This document shows positions 23,639-36,600 of a stretch of 64,000 nt of DNA, piece after piece. The notes under the pieces are model-generated. The model searched no databases, had not been told where the DNA came from, and worked only from the letters and a program-made list of their open reading frames with translations. Position 1 is the stretch's first letter; each line of letters begins with the position of its first letter. The stretch comes from Narthecium ossifragum (Eukaryota; Streptophyta; Magnoliopsida; Dioscoreales; Nartheciaceae): NCBI GenBank assembly GCA_963920575.1, contig OY986975.1:21421897-21485896 (forward strand), written 5' to 3'. Both the position numbers and the translations under genes were made by a program.

Positions 23639-23841
23639 GGCTTTTGGCCTTGGCTTCAGATGGAGAACGACAGGATAGAGAGAGAGGAAGTCTGGTTTGT
23701 AAGGGTAGTTAAGGGAGAGCAGAAAAAAATAGACGGTGTAGATAGTATTTCTATTGGATTTCAAAATAACCTGCGGTGTAGTTAGAAATAGCGGTGTCCT
23801 TAGGCATTTGGGCGGTGTAAATAGACGCACCCTAATTTTAT

Positions 23842-25273
23842 ACTGCCACCACCTCAATATATCCAAGTATATGTATTTTATTCAATTATATGACACTGAT
23901 ATACTGTAATAAGAAATACCGCTGCATAAAAATGTAATCATAGGTGTGGTCATGATAACATGTCATGGAACTAAAAAAAAAAAATTGTCCATTTCCGGTT
24001 TTCTGAATAACAAAAAAAAATGGTAGATTGTTCCTGGAAATTTCCGCTTGATCAGTCTCTTGTTGTATGCAATCAAACACGTTTGGAGCGAGAAAAAACG
24101 ACATATTCATTATTTACTTCATTTTCACATGCCATTTTCTAATTTTGCCAGCATGAATGGTTTCATCATGCTATTAACTCCTCCGGCTTAAAATATGGGG
24201 AAGAAAAAGAATAGATGTGATTCAAGAAGCTTGCCAACCTTTGAATGCCGCAAATTGCACGGCTCATGTTCCTATGTGTTCTTTATGTCTCCATTATGAT
24301 TCATTCTCATAATTTTAGACCGATTAGTATATTTGTTAGTGTAAGAGGAGTGATATACTTGTTGATGTATGATTGTCACGGACTTTTTTAAACTTATATA
24401 AACTCTACCTAGTCTGCAGGCTCAATTGCTTCTTCTTTTTTTTTTAAATCATCAGCTGATTAACATCAGCCAAGATAAAAGTAAGTTTTAGAAACCCTAA
24501 GCCTATATATATTAAAGACTCGATCAAAAAAGAATGATGATCCTAGCTCGTATAAATGTTCAACGCTCTAAACTTTCAAGTCAAATCTAGTTTCCAAGTT
24601 AATTCCTCTCGCTTAATGATGTCACCGGAAGCATTGCATGATGAAACTCTTGAAGGATATATAACACAGCTGTGGTCTAAACTTTGAATTCAAACCAAAC
24701 TTGGGTTCAAGTCAAACAATAATTTCCAATTCAAGTATCTGATTGCAAACATATTCTTGCGTCCCATGAATATGTTTTTGAATTTTCAATGATCATTAGC
24801 TCAGATTTAGCGCAGGAAGACCCGGTCTTTGACAATTGTTGGTCAATGCTAGCAAAATAGTCAACTATGAACAAGGTAATAAATTAATTTTATTTTCTTA
24901 GATGCATCGACATCACAGCACAAAGACCCGATCCGCACCGTCTCAATTGATCTACATGCATAAAAAAATAGAACGTCAATAACAGAAATAGCAGATGGTC
25001 TGTCTTTGGGTGTGGTGCATGCACCGTCTAATACGGTAATAAATATAATCATGTGTTTGGTTGGTGACGATGTATCAGCTCATACACTCTCATAAACCAT
25101 TGTTAAGTATTTGCCTGCGTCAGCAGAAACATCCCGATTTACCGTTTGTGGTGCAAAAACACATCCGATGCACCCAACCATTGAAAATAAAAGTTCTTAT
25201 CACTTCTCTTCCTTGGAATTCAAAGTCTTTGACATGTACAATAATCTCTTACGTTGGAGATATTGGAATATTC
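23842..25273. other. Intergenic DNA, no gene seen
   Basis: Unique AT-rich sequence with several A or T runs and short open stretches without recognisable domains. Nothing in it supports a gene, RNA or defined mobile element. Confidence 0.5.
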
Positions 25274-26064
25274 AGGGCCAGCCCAACCCCTAGGCAGCTT
25301 AGGCGGCTGCGTAGAGCCCCACTTAAAAGAGGGTCCCCAAATTATATATTAATTATGAAGTTAAGGTCTATATATATGCATTAAATAAGTCAAGTTATGT
25401 TCATACTTTATTAGATCTCTAACCTAATAGTTTGGCCCCCAAAAATAAAAAATGGATCTTCTAATTAATGTAAAAATAGCTGTTAGGCCCATTAAAAGAC
25501 CCCTTAGTTACCCAAATTGGAAAAGTCGTGTACGGAAAAATTACAAATGATGAGGGTAAGAAGAAGTATTGTCTTAATCTTGAAAAATTTTTAAGACATG
25601 ACCAATCTTATGATACTGACGACTTAGATCTATATAATGAACTAAAGCTTTTGAAAGAAGTTTTATCATTAGAAAATAACAATTCACTCCAAATCTTGAA
25701 CTATTTCAAAAGACTAGATTGTTTTTCGAATATCTCTATTGCATATAAAATATTATTGATAATACATGTAATGGTTGCTTCCGTAGAAATAAGCTATTCA
25801 AAGATGAAGGTAATAAAATCTTACTTATGATCAACCATGTCACAATAAATATTAAATGGATTAGCAATGTTATTTATTAAAAAAAGATATATTAGCTAAA
25901 CTTTAATATAAACAATTAATCAGTTCTTTCGTAACCTAAAAAGCTAGAAGGATGGTTTTTAAATAAGCTTATCATATTTAATTGATTTTAACCGTGATTA
26001 GTAAATACTTAGGACCTCATTTGATTTATTCGCCCTCGGCCCAAAATTGATTGGGCCGGCCTGG
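25274..26064 (+). mobile_element. hAT remnant with transposase C-terminus and 8-bp duplication
   Basis: The left end AGGGCCAGCCCAA and right end TTGGGCCGGCCTGG are imperfect inverted partners. They are flanked by the identical 8-bp duplication GAATATTC (25266-25273 and 26065-26072), itself a palindrome. At 791 bp it is a deletion derivative of a larger hAT element. The only coding remnant is the transposase C-terminus at 25540-25830. The AGGCAGCTTAGGCGGCTGCG stretch next to the left end is typical of the plant hAT group whose transposases resemble ZMYM1 proteins. Confidence 0.85.
25540..25830 (+). pseudogene. hAT transposase C-terminal fragment (dimerisation domain)
   Basis: The translation contains YNELKLLKEVLSLENN, then IAYKILLIIHVMVASVEISY and SKMKVIKSYL before a stop. 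This matches the end of the hAT dimerisation domain, which in intact copies reads like LLTIPVTVASAERSFSKLKLIK. Here the domain is degraded (VEISY for AERSF) and the rest of the transposase is missing, so it is inactive. Confidence 0.8.
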
Positions 26065-28169
26065 GAATATTCCTATTATGAACTTGTTGACATTGACAAA
26101 TGTACATGTCAACTTGGGAAAAAGTCAACCTGATCAGAGGAAGATTACACAACAAACCTGATTCCAGAAGTCTTTTTTGTGAATACCAAAAGCATTAATT
26201 ACTGGCTAGCCATAAATAGTTTATCGAATACTTTTTTTCTAAGAAATAAGAATATTCGAGAAATTGGTCGAATCACTCTAGAAATAATTGTTGTTTATTT
26301 GACCTCACAGGACCTAGGATAATCTGCAATCTAGGAATTTTTTAATTTAATTTAATTCGTGCTACAATAGAAGTTGGTATATTTTCCTAAAAAAATTAGA
26401 GAAATTCATCGAACAAATCCGATTCAATTGACATTTATAAGACCTCATGGAAAAAAATACAATTTATAATTTAGGTATTCTTGGATAATTCAAGTAGTAC
26501 AAGCTGCAAACCAATTCTTTTTCCTAACAATATTATGAATATTGATCGAGGTAATCCAAGTAAAATAGCATGTATCATACTATAACGAGGTGTCAAATTT
26601 GTCTTATTATAGAACAATTGATAGAGTCCAGTTTTTAGACTGCTTCTATAAAGAGGTGTCAAATGGGCCGGGCTGCTCGGGCCCGTCTCGGATAGCCTGC
26701 CACGTGGTAAGGCCCGTCACGGTGCCTTAGAGTCGGGCTGGGCTCGGGGTTTCGGCCCTTGCCCGCCCTAGGGCGAGCCCAGCTCGGGCCCGGCCGGCCT
26801 ACCCCCGCTGGGCACGCCTTCTGGGTTTGCCCGCGGGCACATCTGGGGGCCAAACAGGCCTATATATCAGGTCATAACACATACATTTTATTCTTTTTGT
26901 ATTTATCATTTTTCCCAAAAATATAGCCTATTATAGGTACATAAAGGCTATATTTTTAAATTTTGATCATTTAGCCCGTCCCAACAGTAAAAAAAAAAAA
27001 AGACTAGTTTGGAGGAATATGAATGTAATTTTTATAAATGACCAAAATGCCCCTTTTAACAGTCAAATAACGGCTAGTTTTAACGACCTTATGATCAATA
27101 TAAAAATTTTAAAAAATCCCATAAACTATAAATACCCCCCCCCATCCTTCATTCATCCTCACAAATTCTATTCTCTATTTATTTTCTTCTAGTTTTGTAA
27201 AGAGCATTCGATCCTAAGAGCTTGAGATAGTGATTTAAGTGAAAAAAGAAGAATCAAGAGGCAAGCGGGAGTGGAAGACTGCAAGAGCCAAGTTTTAAAT
27301 TTATTTAGCCTTATTTATTTTAAATTCTGATTTTAATTCTCCTATACTTTATTTTTAAAATTTAGAAAAATGAATCCAATTTGATCTCGAAAATATATAC
27401 TTTGGTGCCTACGATGTCGGTGTCGAGGCGGATATCGCCATCAACCTCCTCGAAGCCACCAACCTCCTCGAAGCCACCAACGCCACTGAAGCCTCCCCCT
27501 TTGTCGTCTATACCTTTCATGTTGTCGAGGTCTTCGGCGCCGCCACGCCGCTCTTCATCCCACACAAGCTCTCTAGCTCCACCGAAGCCTCCCCCATCAC
27601 AGTCTATGCCCTCTACCTCGTTGATCTCGTCAACGCCACTCCTCATCCCACAAGAGCCCCAGCTTCCCCACTCATCATCATCACGTCACTCACTCAGATC
27701 ACATCATCAACGCCTTCATCCTCCACGAGCAACGCCATCTCGGAATCGTGTCCATCCACCCATTCACCACGATCTCCCCCTAGCTACACCTCCACGCACA
27801 AAGAGGTATGTCACATGGTGCTCTAGAAGAGCACCTCCTTCATCGTCCTACCCTTCCACAATAAGCCAATTCCAAGAGGCGACAGAATCGAAGTGAACAA
27901 CAAGATGCGCGCCGTCAATTGTAGTGTCATCAAGCTTGCGCCATGCTCCATCGACATGCATGTGGATGCTTGCAGAGGCATGGCAATGCGCACCATGAGG
28001 CAAGAGGACATGTTCATATCTCGCTTGGGTGTCTTCTTCCTCGGAGGGTCTGATGACTGGGAGGCGCTCTCGCCCGCCTCTCGCATGGTGCTCCAACCCA
28101 GTGTCTGCCTCATCGCGTGATATCAGGAAAAGTCCAAAACCGCTTTCAAACACAGGAAACCTGCAAAAT
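26065..28169. other. Gene-free DNA with GC-rich repeat end and CT-rich stretch
   Basis: Bases 26650-26870 are abruptly GC rich (ATGGGCCGGGCTGCTCGGGC and similar), resembling the terminal part of another hAT family. No inverted partner was found. Bases 27400-27900 are CT rich with repeated 'CCACCAACCTCCTCGAAG', and they translate to low-complexity protein in several frames. No supported gene. Confidence 0.45.
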
Positions 28170-28193
28170 CGCTCACGTGATATCACGTGAGCG
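28170..28193. promoter_or_regulatory. Perfect 24-bp palindrome with two G-boxes
   Basis: The half-site CGCTCACGTGAT is followed immediately by its exact reverse complement. Each half contains CACGTG, the G-box core bound by bZIP and bHLH factors. No promoter is nearby (the next gene starts 2.4 kb on), so a regulatory role is unproven. Confidence 0.5.
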
Positions 28194-29550
28194 GATTACC
28201 GTCAGATTAGGAGAACGACGTTTAATGATAGGTACTAAATGTGGTATTTACATTATATATATATATATATATATATAACGTAATTATTAAATTATAGATA
28301 CTAAAGTGATATGGGAGGAATTTTACATGTACCAACAGCGTAATTTAGCCATAATATGAAGATCAAACATTAACCTAAATGGCATTTTAGTGATCATATG
28401 GTAAACTTTTTTTATGATAATGACAGTCATTGGCATTTTATTATGGGGTTTACATCATAAAACCTCATGAAAATGAAAAGATACTAGATATCACAAAACA
28501 TTCTACACTCCTTACAATATCATAAAGCCCCTAAAAACATAGGGGTCATTTCGAAGAACACCATGGGCTAATATAATAAGAATATACCCAAAGTTATTGA
28601 ACCCCCCTAGCTATGATATATAAATTTAAAATTTTTATTCTAATGTCTAAGATCACATTAGTCATTCCAATTTCATATCGAAAAATATGCCAATCAAAAT
28701 TTGAGAAATAGATTACCTCATACAATCCCACCAAAAGAAAAAAAAATGAAACCAAAAAGCTCTATTCAAATTAAGAGCTAAAACATTTATTTCACTCATT
28801 CCAAAGTTCTTCCCTTTTCACTCATCTTCCCTCTTCTTCGTCTCCGTCAAAACGCTGTTATATGGCCGTCCACCGCCGGCGACCCACTCCATATACCTCC
28901 TATCATCTTCCCCCAACAGGAGCATACGGCATATCGTATAATAATCAAAATGGAATCATATTAAACAATCAAGTGTACAGTATGATTCAGATCAGAGATT
29001 GAGAAATGAGACATGTGGGCTATGATAAAATCACAAACTTCCTAAAAAGCAAAAAAAAAAAGAAAAAAGAAAAAAGTTTATCCCACTCAAAAATAGAATT
29101 TCCCTTCCCGCCAACAATACTCATTTCATTCGTCGGAGAAAATCCCAATAAAAAATCAAATTGCCATCTAAATCACAAATACACACCAAAAACAGATCTG
29201 ACGGCGGAAAAGACATTAATAAATCCAGCAAATCTATCATGAAATCATCCACGTCATCATCTTACATAAAAAATAACAGAAATAAAAAAAATTAACAGGT
29301 GAAGTAGGAATATGATGAAGAAAAGGGTGTCCAAGATTGGCTCATGGTGGTGGTGCCCACATCATGAATCCAAAATCTTAACAAACAAACATTAATTAAT
29401 TAAAAATTCTATGATTACATCACTAACATCATCTTCGTACTTGTATAATAACACTTGTGTACTTAACTACCATAATTAGCTCACTAAAACTCATGTTAAA
29501 AACCAAAACTATAGCTTTGGGATTTCCATTATTAGAGTGTAAAAGAGCTC

Positions 29551-29581
<31 letters not shown>

Positions 29582-29620
29582 GCTAAGCTAGAGAGAGAGG
29601 CGAGCAGGTGCTTCATGTTT
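28194..29620. other. Gene-free DNA upstream of the IDM1-like gene
   Basis: AT-rich unique sequence with an (AT)n run near 28256-28276 and a (GA)n run at about 29558-29600. No gene seen. The part nearest 29620 is probably the distal promoter of the IDM1-like gene. Confidence 0.5.
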
Positions 29621-29680
29621 GCATTGGTCTCTCAACACTTGTAAGAAATACCTAAGGGAAACCCGCCCGTTCCTATCTAT

Positions 29681-30627
29681 TATAAAGAGGTAGCATTTGG
29701 GACTGGAGGAGCTCTTTTAGAGCTTTGGAGAGGGCGACGAGGTCGAGAGAGGCGAGAAGGCGGTGGATTTCTCCCGCCTTTCGTGCCCTAGCATCGATCT
29801 AGAGCCCCCGATCTCCGACCCTTATCGTCCCAAGATGAGTTTCCTGGTCGTTTCTCTCGTTTTTTTTATGAGCATTTGGGTTGGGAATTCGATTAAGTTG
29901 GGATTTTGACTGTTTCGGGGGGGGGATTTCGTGGGTTTGGGCTTTTTGGGTACCTGTTCTTTTCTCTCGGGAAGGTTGGGTGATGGTTTTCTTGTTCGCG
30001 CTTGGTGGTTTTGTAGATTCTTGGGAATTGGGTTATTGGATAAGCTTGTAATTTGGGGTGAATGTGGCCTTTTTAGTGATGATCTGACCTTAATTTGGCC
30101 AGGATTTCTGTGCTTTTTTTTTGGGGGTCATCGCAATCAGCTTGGGGTCTCCCCATTTGAGGTCCTTTGTGCTCTATGGGAGGGAATGTTGTAGGATGTA
30201 GGTGTGCTATACTTAGGTTCTTTCCTAACCGAGCTAAGGTGGGCTGAGTGGTGGGAGGCTTTTGTTTGAGGCTCTCTGTCTCTCTCTCTTGCATGGTGAT
30301 CCTGCATTTTGGCAATTCTGCTGAGAACAGTTTAAATTGTGGGCGTTTGATGAGTTTTGGCGCGTGCCCCAGTAGAGAAATCAGGTTTGTAATGCTTTCC
30401 AAATCGAGCTTTTGTCGAATCTGCATGTCAGTGATCGGGTTTTCTTTCGCTCTTTGATTGGAGGGCATTGCGGTGAAATGGGAATGCATTTAAGCTGGTG
30501 AGGCTCTGTAGAAACTGGTTTTCTGGCTGTTGGCAGATCCTCGACAAGCACGTCTTGGATTTTGTTTGATAGGATCCAAGTTGATTTCCATTCTGATTGC
30601 GAGACGTGTTAAGTATTGTCAGAAAAG
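29681..30627 (+). promoter_or_regulatory. Core promoter and long leader of the IDM1-like gene
   Basis: A good TATA box (TATAAAGAGG) lies at 29681-29690, nearly 950 bp before the start codon. The leader probably contains an intron, because AG acceptor-like TGTTGGCAG precedes 30538, but the donor could not be fixed. An ATG at 29834 would open a 24-codon upstream frame if that part stays in the mRNA. Confidence 0.5.
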
Positions 30628-33600
30628 ATGGATGGTAGAAGTTTGAGTGCGGAAGTGGGTTTCACTGAAGAGGAGACTATGAGATTGTTGTTAGGCGACG
30701 AATTCAACAGTTTGACTTCTGATGCTTTCGAGGGCTCTAAGGAAGAGCGTCAAATTTTCATGGAGATCCTATATGGCAACAATGGTGGTAATGTGGATAC
30801 TTGTCAAGCTGGGCTCGTTAATGTTCCGGAAGGTGAGGCCAGAGATGGAAAGGCACAGGGAAATTCCAAGTGTGAAAGCTCAGTCCTGACAAACCATTAT
30901 TGCTTGCATGGGTCATCTATTGGAGAGGCTGAAAATGCAAATGTGAGTCTTAAAAGAACAATCGAGGGGAGATCTTCTTCATGCACAGCTTCAGAGTTTG
31001 AGAATGTGAATCTGAAGCGGGCAAAGCTATCATTTGCCGAGCTTTCTGGGGAAGGCGCTTCACATAATTTGTCTGATGCTGGTAATAGCTCAGTCGCTTC
31101 GGGTTCTTCGAAAGTTGTTTCAGGTCTATCCATGTCTGCTTCTCCTGAAGCTTCTCAAACAGTGCCATGTCGTATTGTTGAGTCTTTTGGTCGGGGAATT
31201 TCGTGTAGTTACTATCTTTATAGCCCTCACGAGGAAAATGATGGTGATGATTATATCAATGATAGTACAGTCGTGAATGATAACTGCCAAAACAAACAGA
31301 TGGGAATTGATAAGGCACCTAAATTGGTTACTTCTCCTGTTTCTCAGGAGAGCTCTGCTTCTGGCCTTTTGTTTACAGGTGTACCTTCTTCAAAAGAGAA
31401 GCCTGGATCACTCACATGCACAAATAAGGATGTTCAAGTATCCGTCCTTCTCTCGGCCACCAATGATGTTACACCAAAAAAGGTTTCTGGGAGGGATCCT
31501 CAGATTCGCCTCGAGTCACATGCTCATGACCTTCTTAAGGATGCTGGCTGGATAATTGAGCCCCGCAAAAGGTGCGACAGAGCTAGGCCTGCTTATTGTT
31601 TCATAGTACCAGGAGGAGGACGTTCTTTTCCATCGCTCTCTAAAGCTTGGAAGAGTTGTGGGGAAAGGTTGATTTCTGATGTGCAATACCCAGGACACGA
31701 TGAAAATGGAAAACAATGGACAAATGTTGATGGATTTTGGCATGACTTGTTAGATACACTGGAGTATATGGAAAAAATTATGAGCCATTCGGAGGAATCT
31801 CTTTCTCTTCTATGCCGGTGGCAGCTTCTTGATCCTTTCATGGCTGTAGCTTGGATTGACAAAAGAATCGGTGCTCTTAGAGAAGGAAGGGCATTAAAAG
31901 CTGTGAAAAGTTCAACTTATTTTTTGGATGGGAAAAATGTCATGCTTAATGTGGCAAAAGGTGTTCGAGTTAAAGATCACCTTCCTGAAACAAATTCGTG
32001 CTCAATCTGCTGCGTGAATCGGAGTGTTGTCCAAGATTGCAAGCCTAATTCCAATCTAGTGGTTGCTGATTGTCCTTGCAACCACCAGCTGTCTAAAACG
32101 CAGGATTCTCATGGTTTTGAAAACAATAATGAACCCGAGCTTTATTCTACCGCGGAATTACATAGCACTGTCAAGAGCATGGCCAAACGCTTGGGTAAGG
32201 GGATTGCTGACCCTAGCCGACAACAAAGTACGAAAAATCAGAGCAAAAAAGGAGGCTCAGCGACGAGAACAAAGTTTCCCAGTCAGAAAGCTGGTACAGC
32301 AAGTGAATCTAGGGATTCTACTGATAGGAAAGGTGCTGTGCCTTCTGGTTCTTGTCAGAATGTGCTTGAAGAAAGTGGGCCAGCTGGAAGGACATCAATG
32401 GGCCATTTGGTCCCAGAACTTTATCCCGAGGGCGAAACCTTGTCTTTTATCATGGATGATGGTCGTGAAAAAGGTAAATTTCCCTCTCAGAATACACCTG
32501 ATGCTATCTGTGAAATGCTATTAGAAGAGTTCAATCTAGTTCCCGATGGAGACTCCATTTTAACTGAGAAGGTAGATGCTTCAATATCTGACCTCGAATG
32601 TATGTCTGTGCGAAAGACGGTCAGTGGTTCAGGTAAGAAGATGCGGAAGAAGTCTAAAAAGATATCTGAAATTGGAGTAAAAGGCTGTAAGATGAAAGTA
32701 ACTTCTCTTTCTAGATCTAGTAAAGATGCTTCTGGCTTTAGCATGGATGACAAGGTCAATGCTTGTTTCAACCTACCACTCGACCTGGAAGAGCCCAATC
32801 TGGTAGGATCGGAAGCAGCTTCTGAAGGATCAAAGGGAGCAGAGTATCTGGAAAAACAGGATGGCAGTGTCTTGAATGCTTCAGAAATTGAGATTATGCA
32901 GAAAAGGTCTGTGAAATCAGCAACCAAAGCCAGTAAGGTTGGTGTCAAGGGTGAGCTTCCCATGCCTGAGAAAGGTGAGTCAGAAAGTACATTGATGAAT
33001 GTAGGGACAGATCAAGATGATGTGACGCAACTTAAATCTGCACAGAGTGAGTCTAGCACAAAACATTTGAGTTCCAGCAAAATCAAAACTCAGTCAAAGC
33101 CCAAGAAGGTCCCAAGGAAGTGTGCCGGTTCCAAAGATTCATTGACAGTTCGAGATGACAGCCTGATCTCCAAGGATCCCTCTATCGTGGAAGATAAAAA
33201 TGACGTATTGGTTTTCACCAATAATGGAATTCCAGGCCCTCCAAACAGCAAAAAGGCTATTAAGGCCAGAAAACCTGAATTTCGAAAGGAAGATTGGAGG
33301 AAGGGACCTCGTGGATGTTATATTAATGATAACGATCTTTTGATTGCTGCAATAATAAAGAAAAAAGAATCCAGCTCTGGTAGTAAACATTATACCTCTA
33401 AAGTGGGGGCGAGTCAAGCCACACCTTTGAGGAAGCTTAAAAGTCAAAAGGGTAGTTGTAAGCTTCTATTGCGATCTGCTAATAAAGGTGGAAAGCATTC
33501 AATGGATAGCAGGCAAACTGTGTTGGGCAAACGAACAGTACTTTGCTGGCTGATTGAGATGGGTGTTTTATCTCTGAAGGATGCAGTTCAATGCAGGAAC

Positions 33601-36600
33601 CCAAAAACCAATGCAGTGGTGAAGGATGGATGGGTTACAAGGGACGGAATTCTTTGTAAATGCTGCACCAAGGTTTTTCCTGTTACCGAATTCAAGGCTC
33701 ATGCTGGTCTCAAGCTACAAAGACCCTCCTTGAATCTTTTCTTGCAGTCTGGTAAGCCATACACCGTCTGTCAGCTTCAGGCTTGGTCTGCTGAATACAA
33801 GGCGAGGAAAGGTGGTGTGCGTGTGAGAGAAGTTGAAGAGGTGGATGAAAATGATGACACATGTGGACTTTGTGGTGACGGGGGTGAACTGATATGTTGT
33901 GATAACTGCCCGTCTACTTTTCATCAAGCATGCTTGTCTGCACAGGTATTAATTATGAAAATCGCATTCCATGTGGCGTGAAGCTGTACATATTTGCCTC
34001 TTTTCGTTTCTATGTCTGTTGCTTATTGGTAAGGTCTACAGTTTTTGCGGTTCACTTTGGAGTATCATTTTTCTCCTCTTTTGAGAAAAGTTTTCATTTC
34101 CTTTCTTGACTTCCATTTTTCCATCTGTAATTTATGCTTTCCTTGGCGGTGCCTTCTTTTAATTTTGTTCCGCATACAATAAGTTGGCATTAAATCTTGT
34201 GTTGGATAGTTAAGAGCTGGCATGTTGTAGCCAGGCTCTTTTTAACAACTCAGTCTACTTGACTTTTGTAAGGGTTCCTCACTTGATACTCTTTGTACAT
34301 AAGCTTACCATTTTTCTCTGGTGATAGTTGCTGATGTTTGAACTTTATACCCTTTTCTCCATTTTCTTTGATATTGATGGGTCAATTATGACTCTTTTCA
34401 TTGGGATCAAATGCTACTAGTCCCTATTTAGCCAGTCAAGCGATGTAGAACCAAGTAGAAGGATCGAGTGGTAGGGAGGAAGAAGAAGAAGTTAAGAGGG
34501 GAATAAGAAGTTAGAGAAGAAGTGGGAAAGAGAGAAACTTAGAGAGAAGAGCTTTTAGCTGTCATGTTTATTCCTTGATAGTGTTCCCTCACAACTAAGG
34601 ACTCTTTTTTATAAGAAAGAGAACCTGACTTGGCCATCTATAATGGACCCAAGTCAAAAATAACAATAGAGGACTCAACAAGACATACATTACTCAGAAT
34701 GGACTCAAACAGACAGACTCAAATATAATCATCCAGCCACAATGAAACTGGTTGGATCAATCCTTGGCGCTGCTGTAGAAATGTGTGATGGGCAGTCTGC
34801 ATCTGGTGTCCGCACCATATAGTGAGACTATTGTTGATCTGAAAAAAAATTATCTTGCTTTTTGACAAGGGAGATACCAGAATGGTTTGACATTTCGTTG
34901 AAGTATTTTATCTGTAAAAAGAGATAGCAGCATTTTTATAAGTGAATACATCTGTTGATGTCGAATTGCACATATTCTTTTATCATGAAACTTGCATCCT
35001 TTCGGGTTGATTGCTGTCACCAGGTTTTTTTTACATTGTATACGATCCTTCATGGACCAATGGCGACTTTTTTTTTCTTATGTTAATTGGTTTCTTCATC
35101 GGCAATGAGTTTGCAGAGCTTAATCCATGTTTCATCTTTTAGTTTTGAGTTATTAAAGTAGTTTAGACATTTCAATTACTAAATTTGACCTCATTTGCTA
35201 CTTCAGGAGCTTCCAGAAGGCAGTTGGTACTGTTCATATTGTTTATGCCAGACCTGTGGGGATGTGGTTAATACAAAGAAGAGTGGAGTTACCATTGACA
35301 TGCTAGAATGCTCTCAATGTGAACATAAATGTAATACCTTGAACCTTATGCCCTGGCTAACTTTATTATCCTATAGCCTGAATATATTCTACATTCCCTC
35401 TGTTTTTTTTTGTCTGATTAAGAGGTAACATTTTCGTCCTTGCTATTGAAATATGGCAAACATTCACCACTTCGATGTGATAGCTTAATGGGTTCTTTTC
35501 CCGTTAAATCGTTTAAATGAAAATTAGAACCAGCATTTAAAAATTGCCATGCTCCCAATACCCTTTCATTCCCATGTTGAAGCTGGTAGGCACTACGCCT
35601 AATTTCTTTTGTCTTTGGTAAATTTAAGTCTTCTTACTTGATCTAGCCTGTAACAAGATTGTCATATGGTCTACTAGGTGCCCCCCATGCCATGTAGCAC
35701 GGGTAACCACCACCCCCCACTACTCCGCTCTCTCTCCTAACCACCCGGTAACCACCCGATAACCAATTAAATAAGGAGATTGATTAATTAAATTAAATAA
35801 GATATTTTATCCACGTAGGACTGAGTAACCATCTGCCACGTGTGCGTAGATATTAATACTCATAACACTCCTTACTTTATATAGTAGATTTCCTTAAGTT
35901 GATATTATGACCTGCTTTGTTGTGTAAATTGTCTTCTCTGTGTAGATACATTAGTTCTTAAAATATCCCTTTGTTATTACTTTTCCTGGTTTGTTTAACT
36001 ACCTTTCCATGTGTGGTCCAAACTATTGCATTTTGTCATTCTGTTTGCAACCCTTCCATGAATTATGATTGTTCTCCACAATACAGGATTTGAATATCTT
36101 ATATATTTTGAATCATGCAATACGTTTAAGAAACTTTCTATGATAAATGTTGTTGTCATTCACAGATCACAAGTCTTGTGTCAAGGAAATGGTTATGTAT
36201 AATGCCGAAGCAGGTCCTGATACATGGTTTTGTGGAAGAAAGTGCCAGGAGGTACATATCTGTTGAGCTTTACGATTGAGATCTTGTCTGGTGAAAGATG
36301 TTGTTTCGTCTGGACTAAATGTACAGGATTTTTTATTCCTTTGTAGTAATGTATACTCTAAGATAGAAATAAAATATTGACACTCCTTTTTGTAAGGTAT
36401 AGGGTTCAAACAGTGATACTAATCTTTCCTTACTGGAAGTTTCATGTGTGCAGTATCCGCGTTTTCACATGCTAAGAACACTATCGGTTTCTGATTGGTT
36501 GAAAAATTCTAAATCATCTTGTATATTTAGTGAATGAAGTCTTTGAAAATGGTCGTGCCTAAAAAAGAAACCAAATGCTACAATAAGTTATCCAATTTTT

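Larger units (their letters stand above)
21099..23832. mobile_element. Pack-MULE with captured gene exons and LTR-like insert
   Basis: The termini are inverted repeats. The left end starts GGGTGCGTCTATTTACACCG, and the right end is its reverse complement, matching through about 45 bp with few changes. Both sides carry the identical 9-bp duplication TAATTTTAT (21090-21098 and 23833-23841). A 9-bp duplication with such ends is the hallmark of Mutator-like elements. No transposase is present. Instead the interior holds two exon-like pieces of a cellular coiled-coil gene on the minus strand (Pack-MULE), separated by about 1.7 kb of LTR-like DNA. The order from the left is TIR, palindromic tandem repeats, captured exon B, LTR-like DNA, captured exon A, TIR. 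Confidence 0.88.

Noticed and set aside
26471..26662. Possible organelle-derived insertion (hydrophobic minus-strand frame)
   Set aside because: I could not match the translation to any chloroplast or mitochondrial protein I know, so no transfer is claimed.
27381..27896. 171-codon open frame with Pro/Ser repeats
   Set aside because: CT-rich low-complexity sequence, with repeated CCACCAACCTCCTCGAAG, open on the opposite strand as well. No gene support.
27848..28186. 112-codon minus-strand frame
   Set aside because: No recognised domain, overlapping alternative frames of equal quality, and no promoter or splice context.
30616..30627. Start of the IDM1-like protein four codons earlier
   Set aside because: That start would be TTG; the first ATG in frame is at 30628 and gives the MDGRSL opening.
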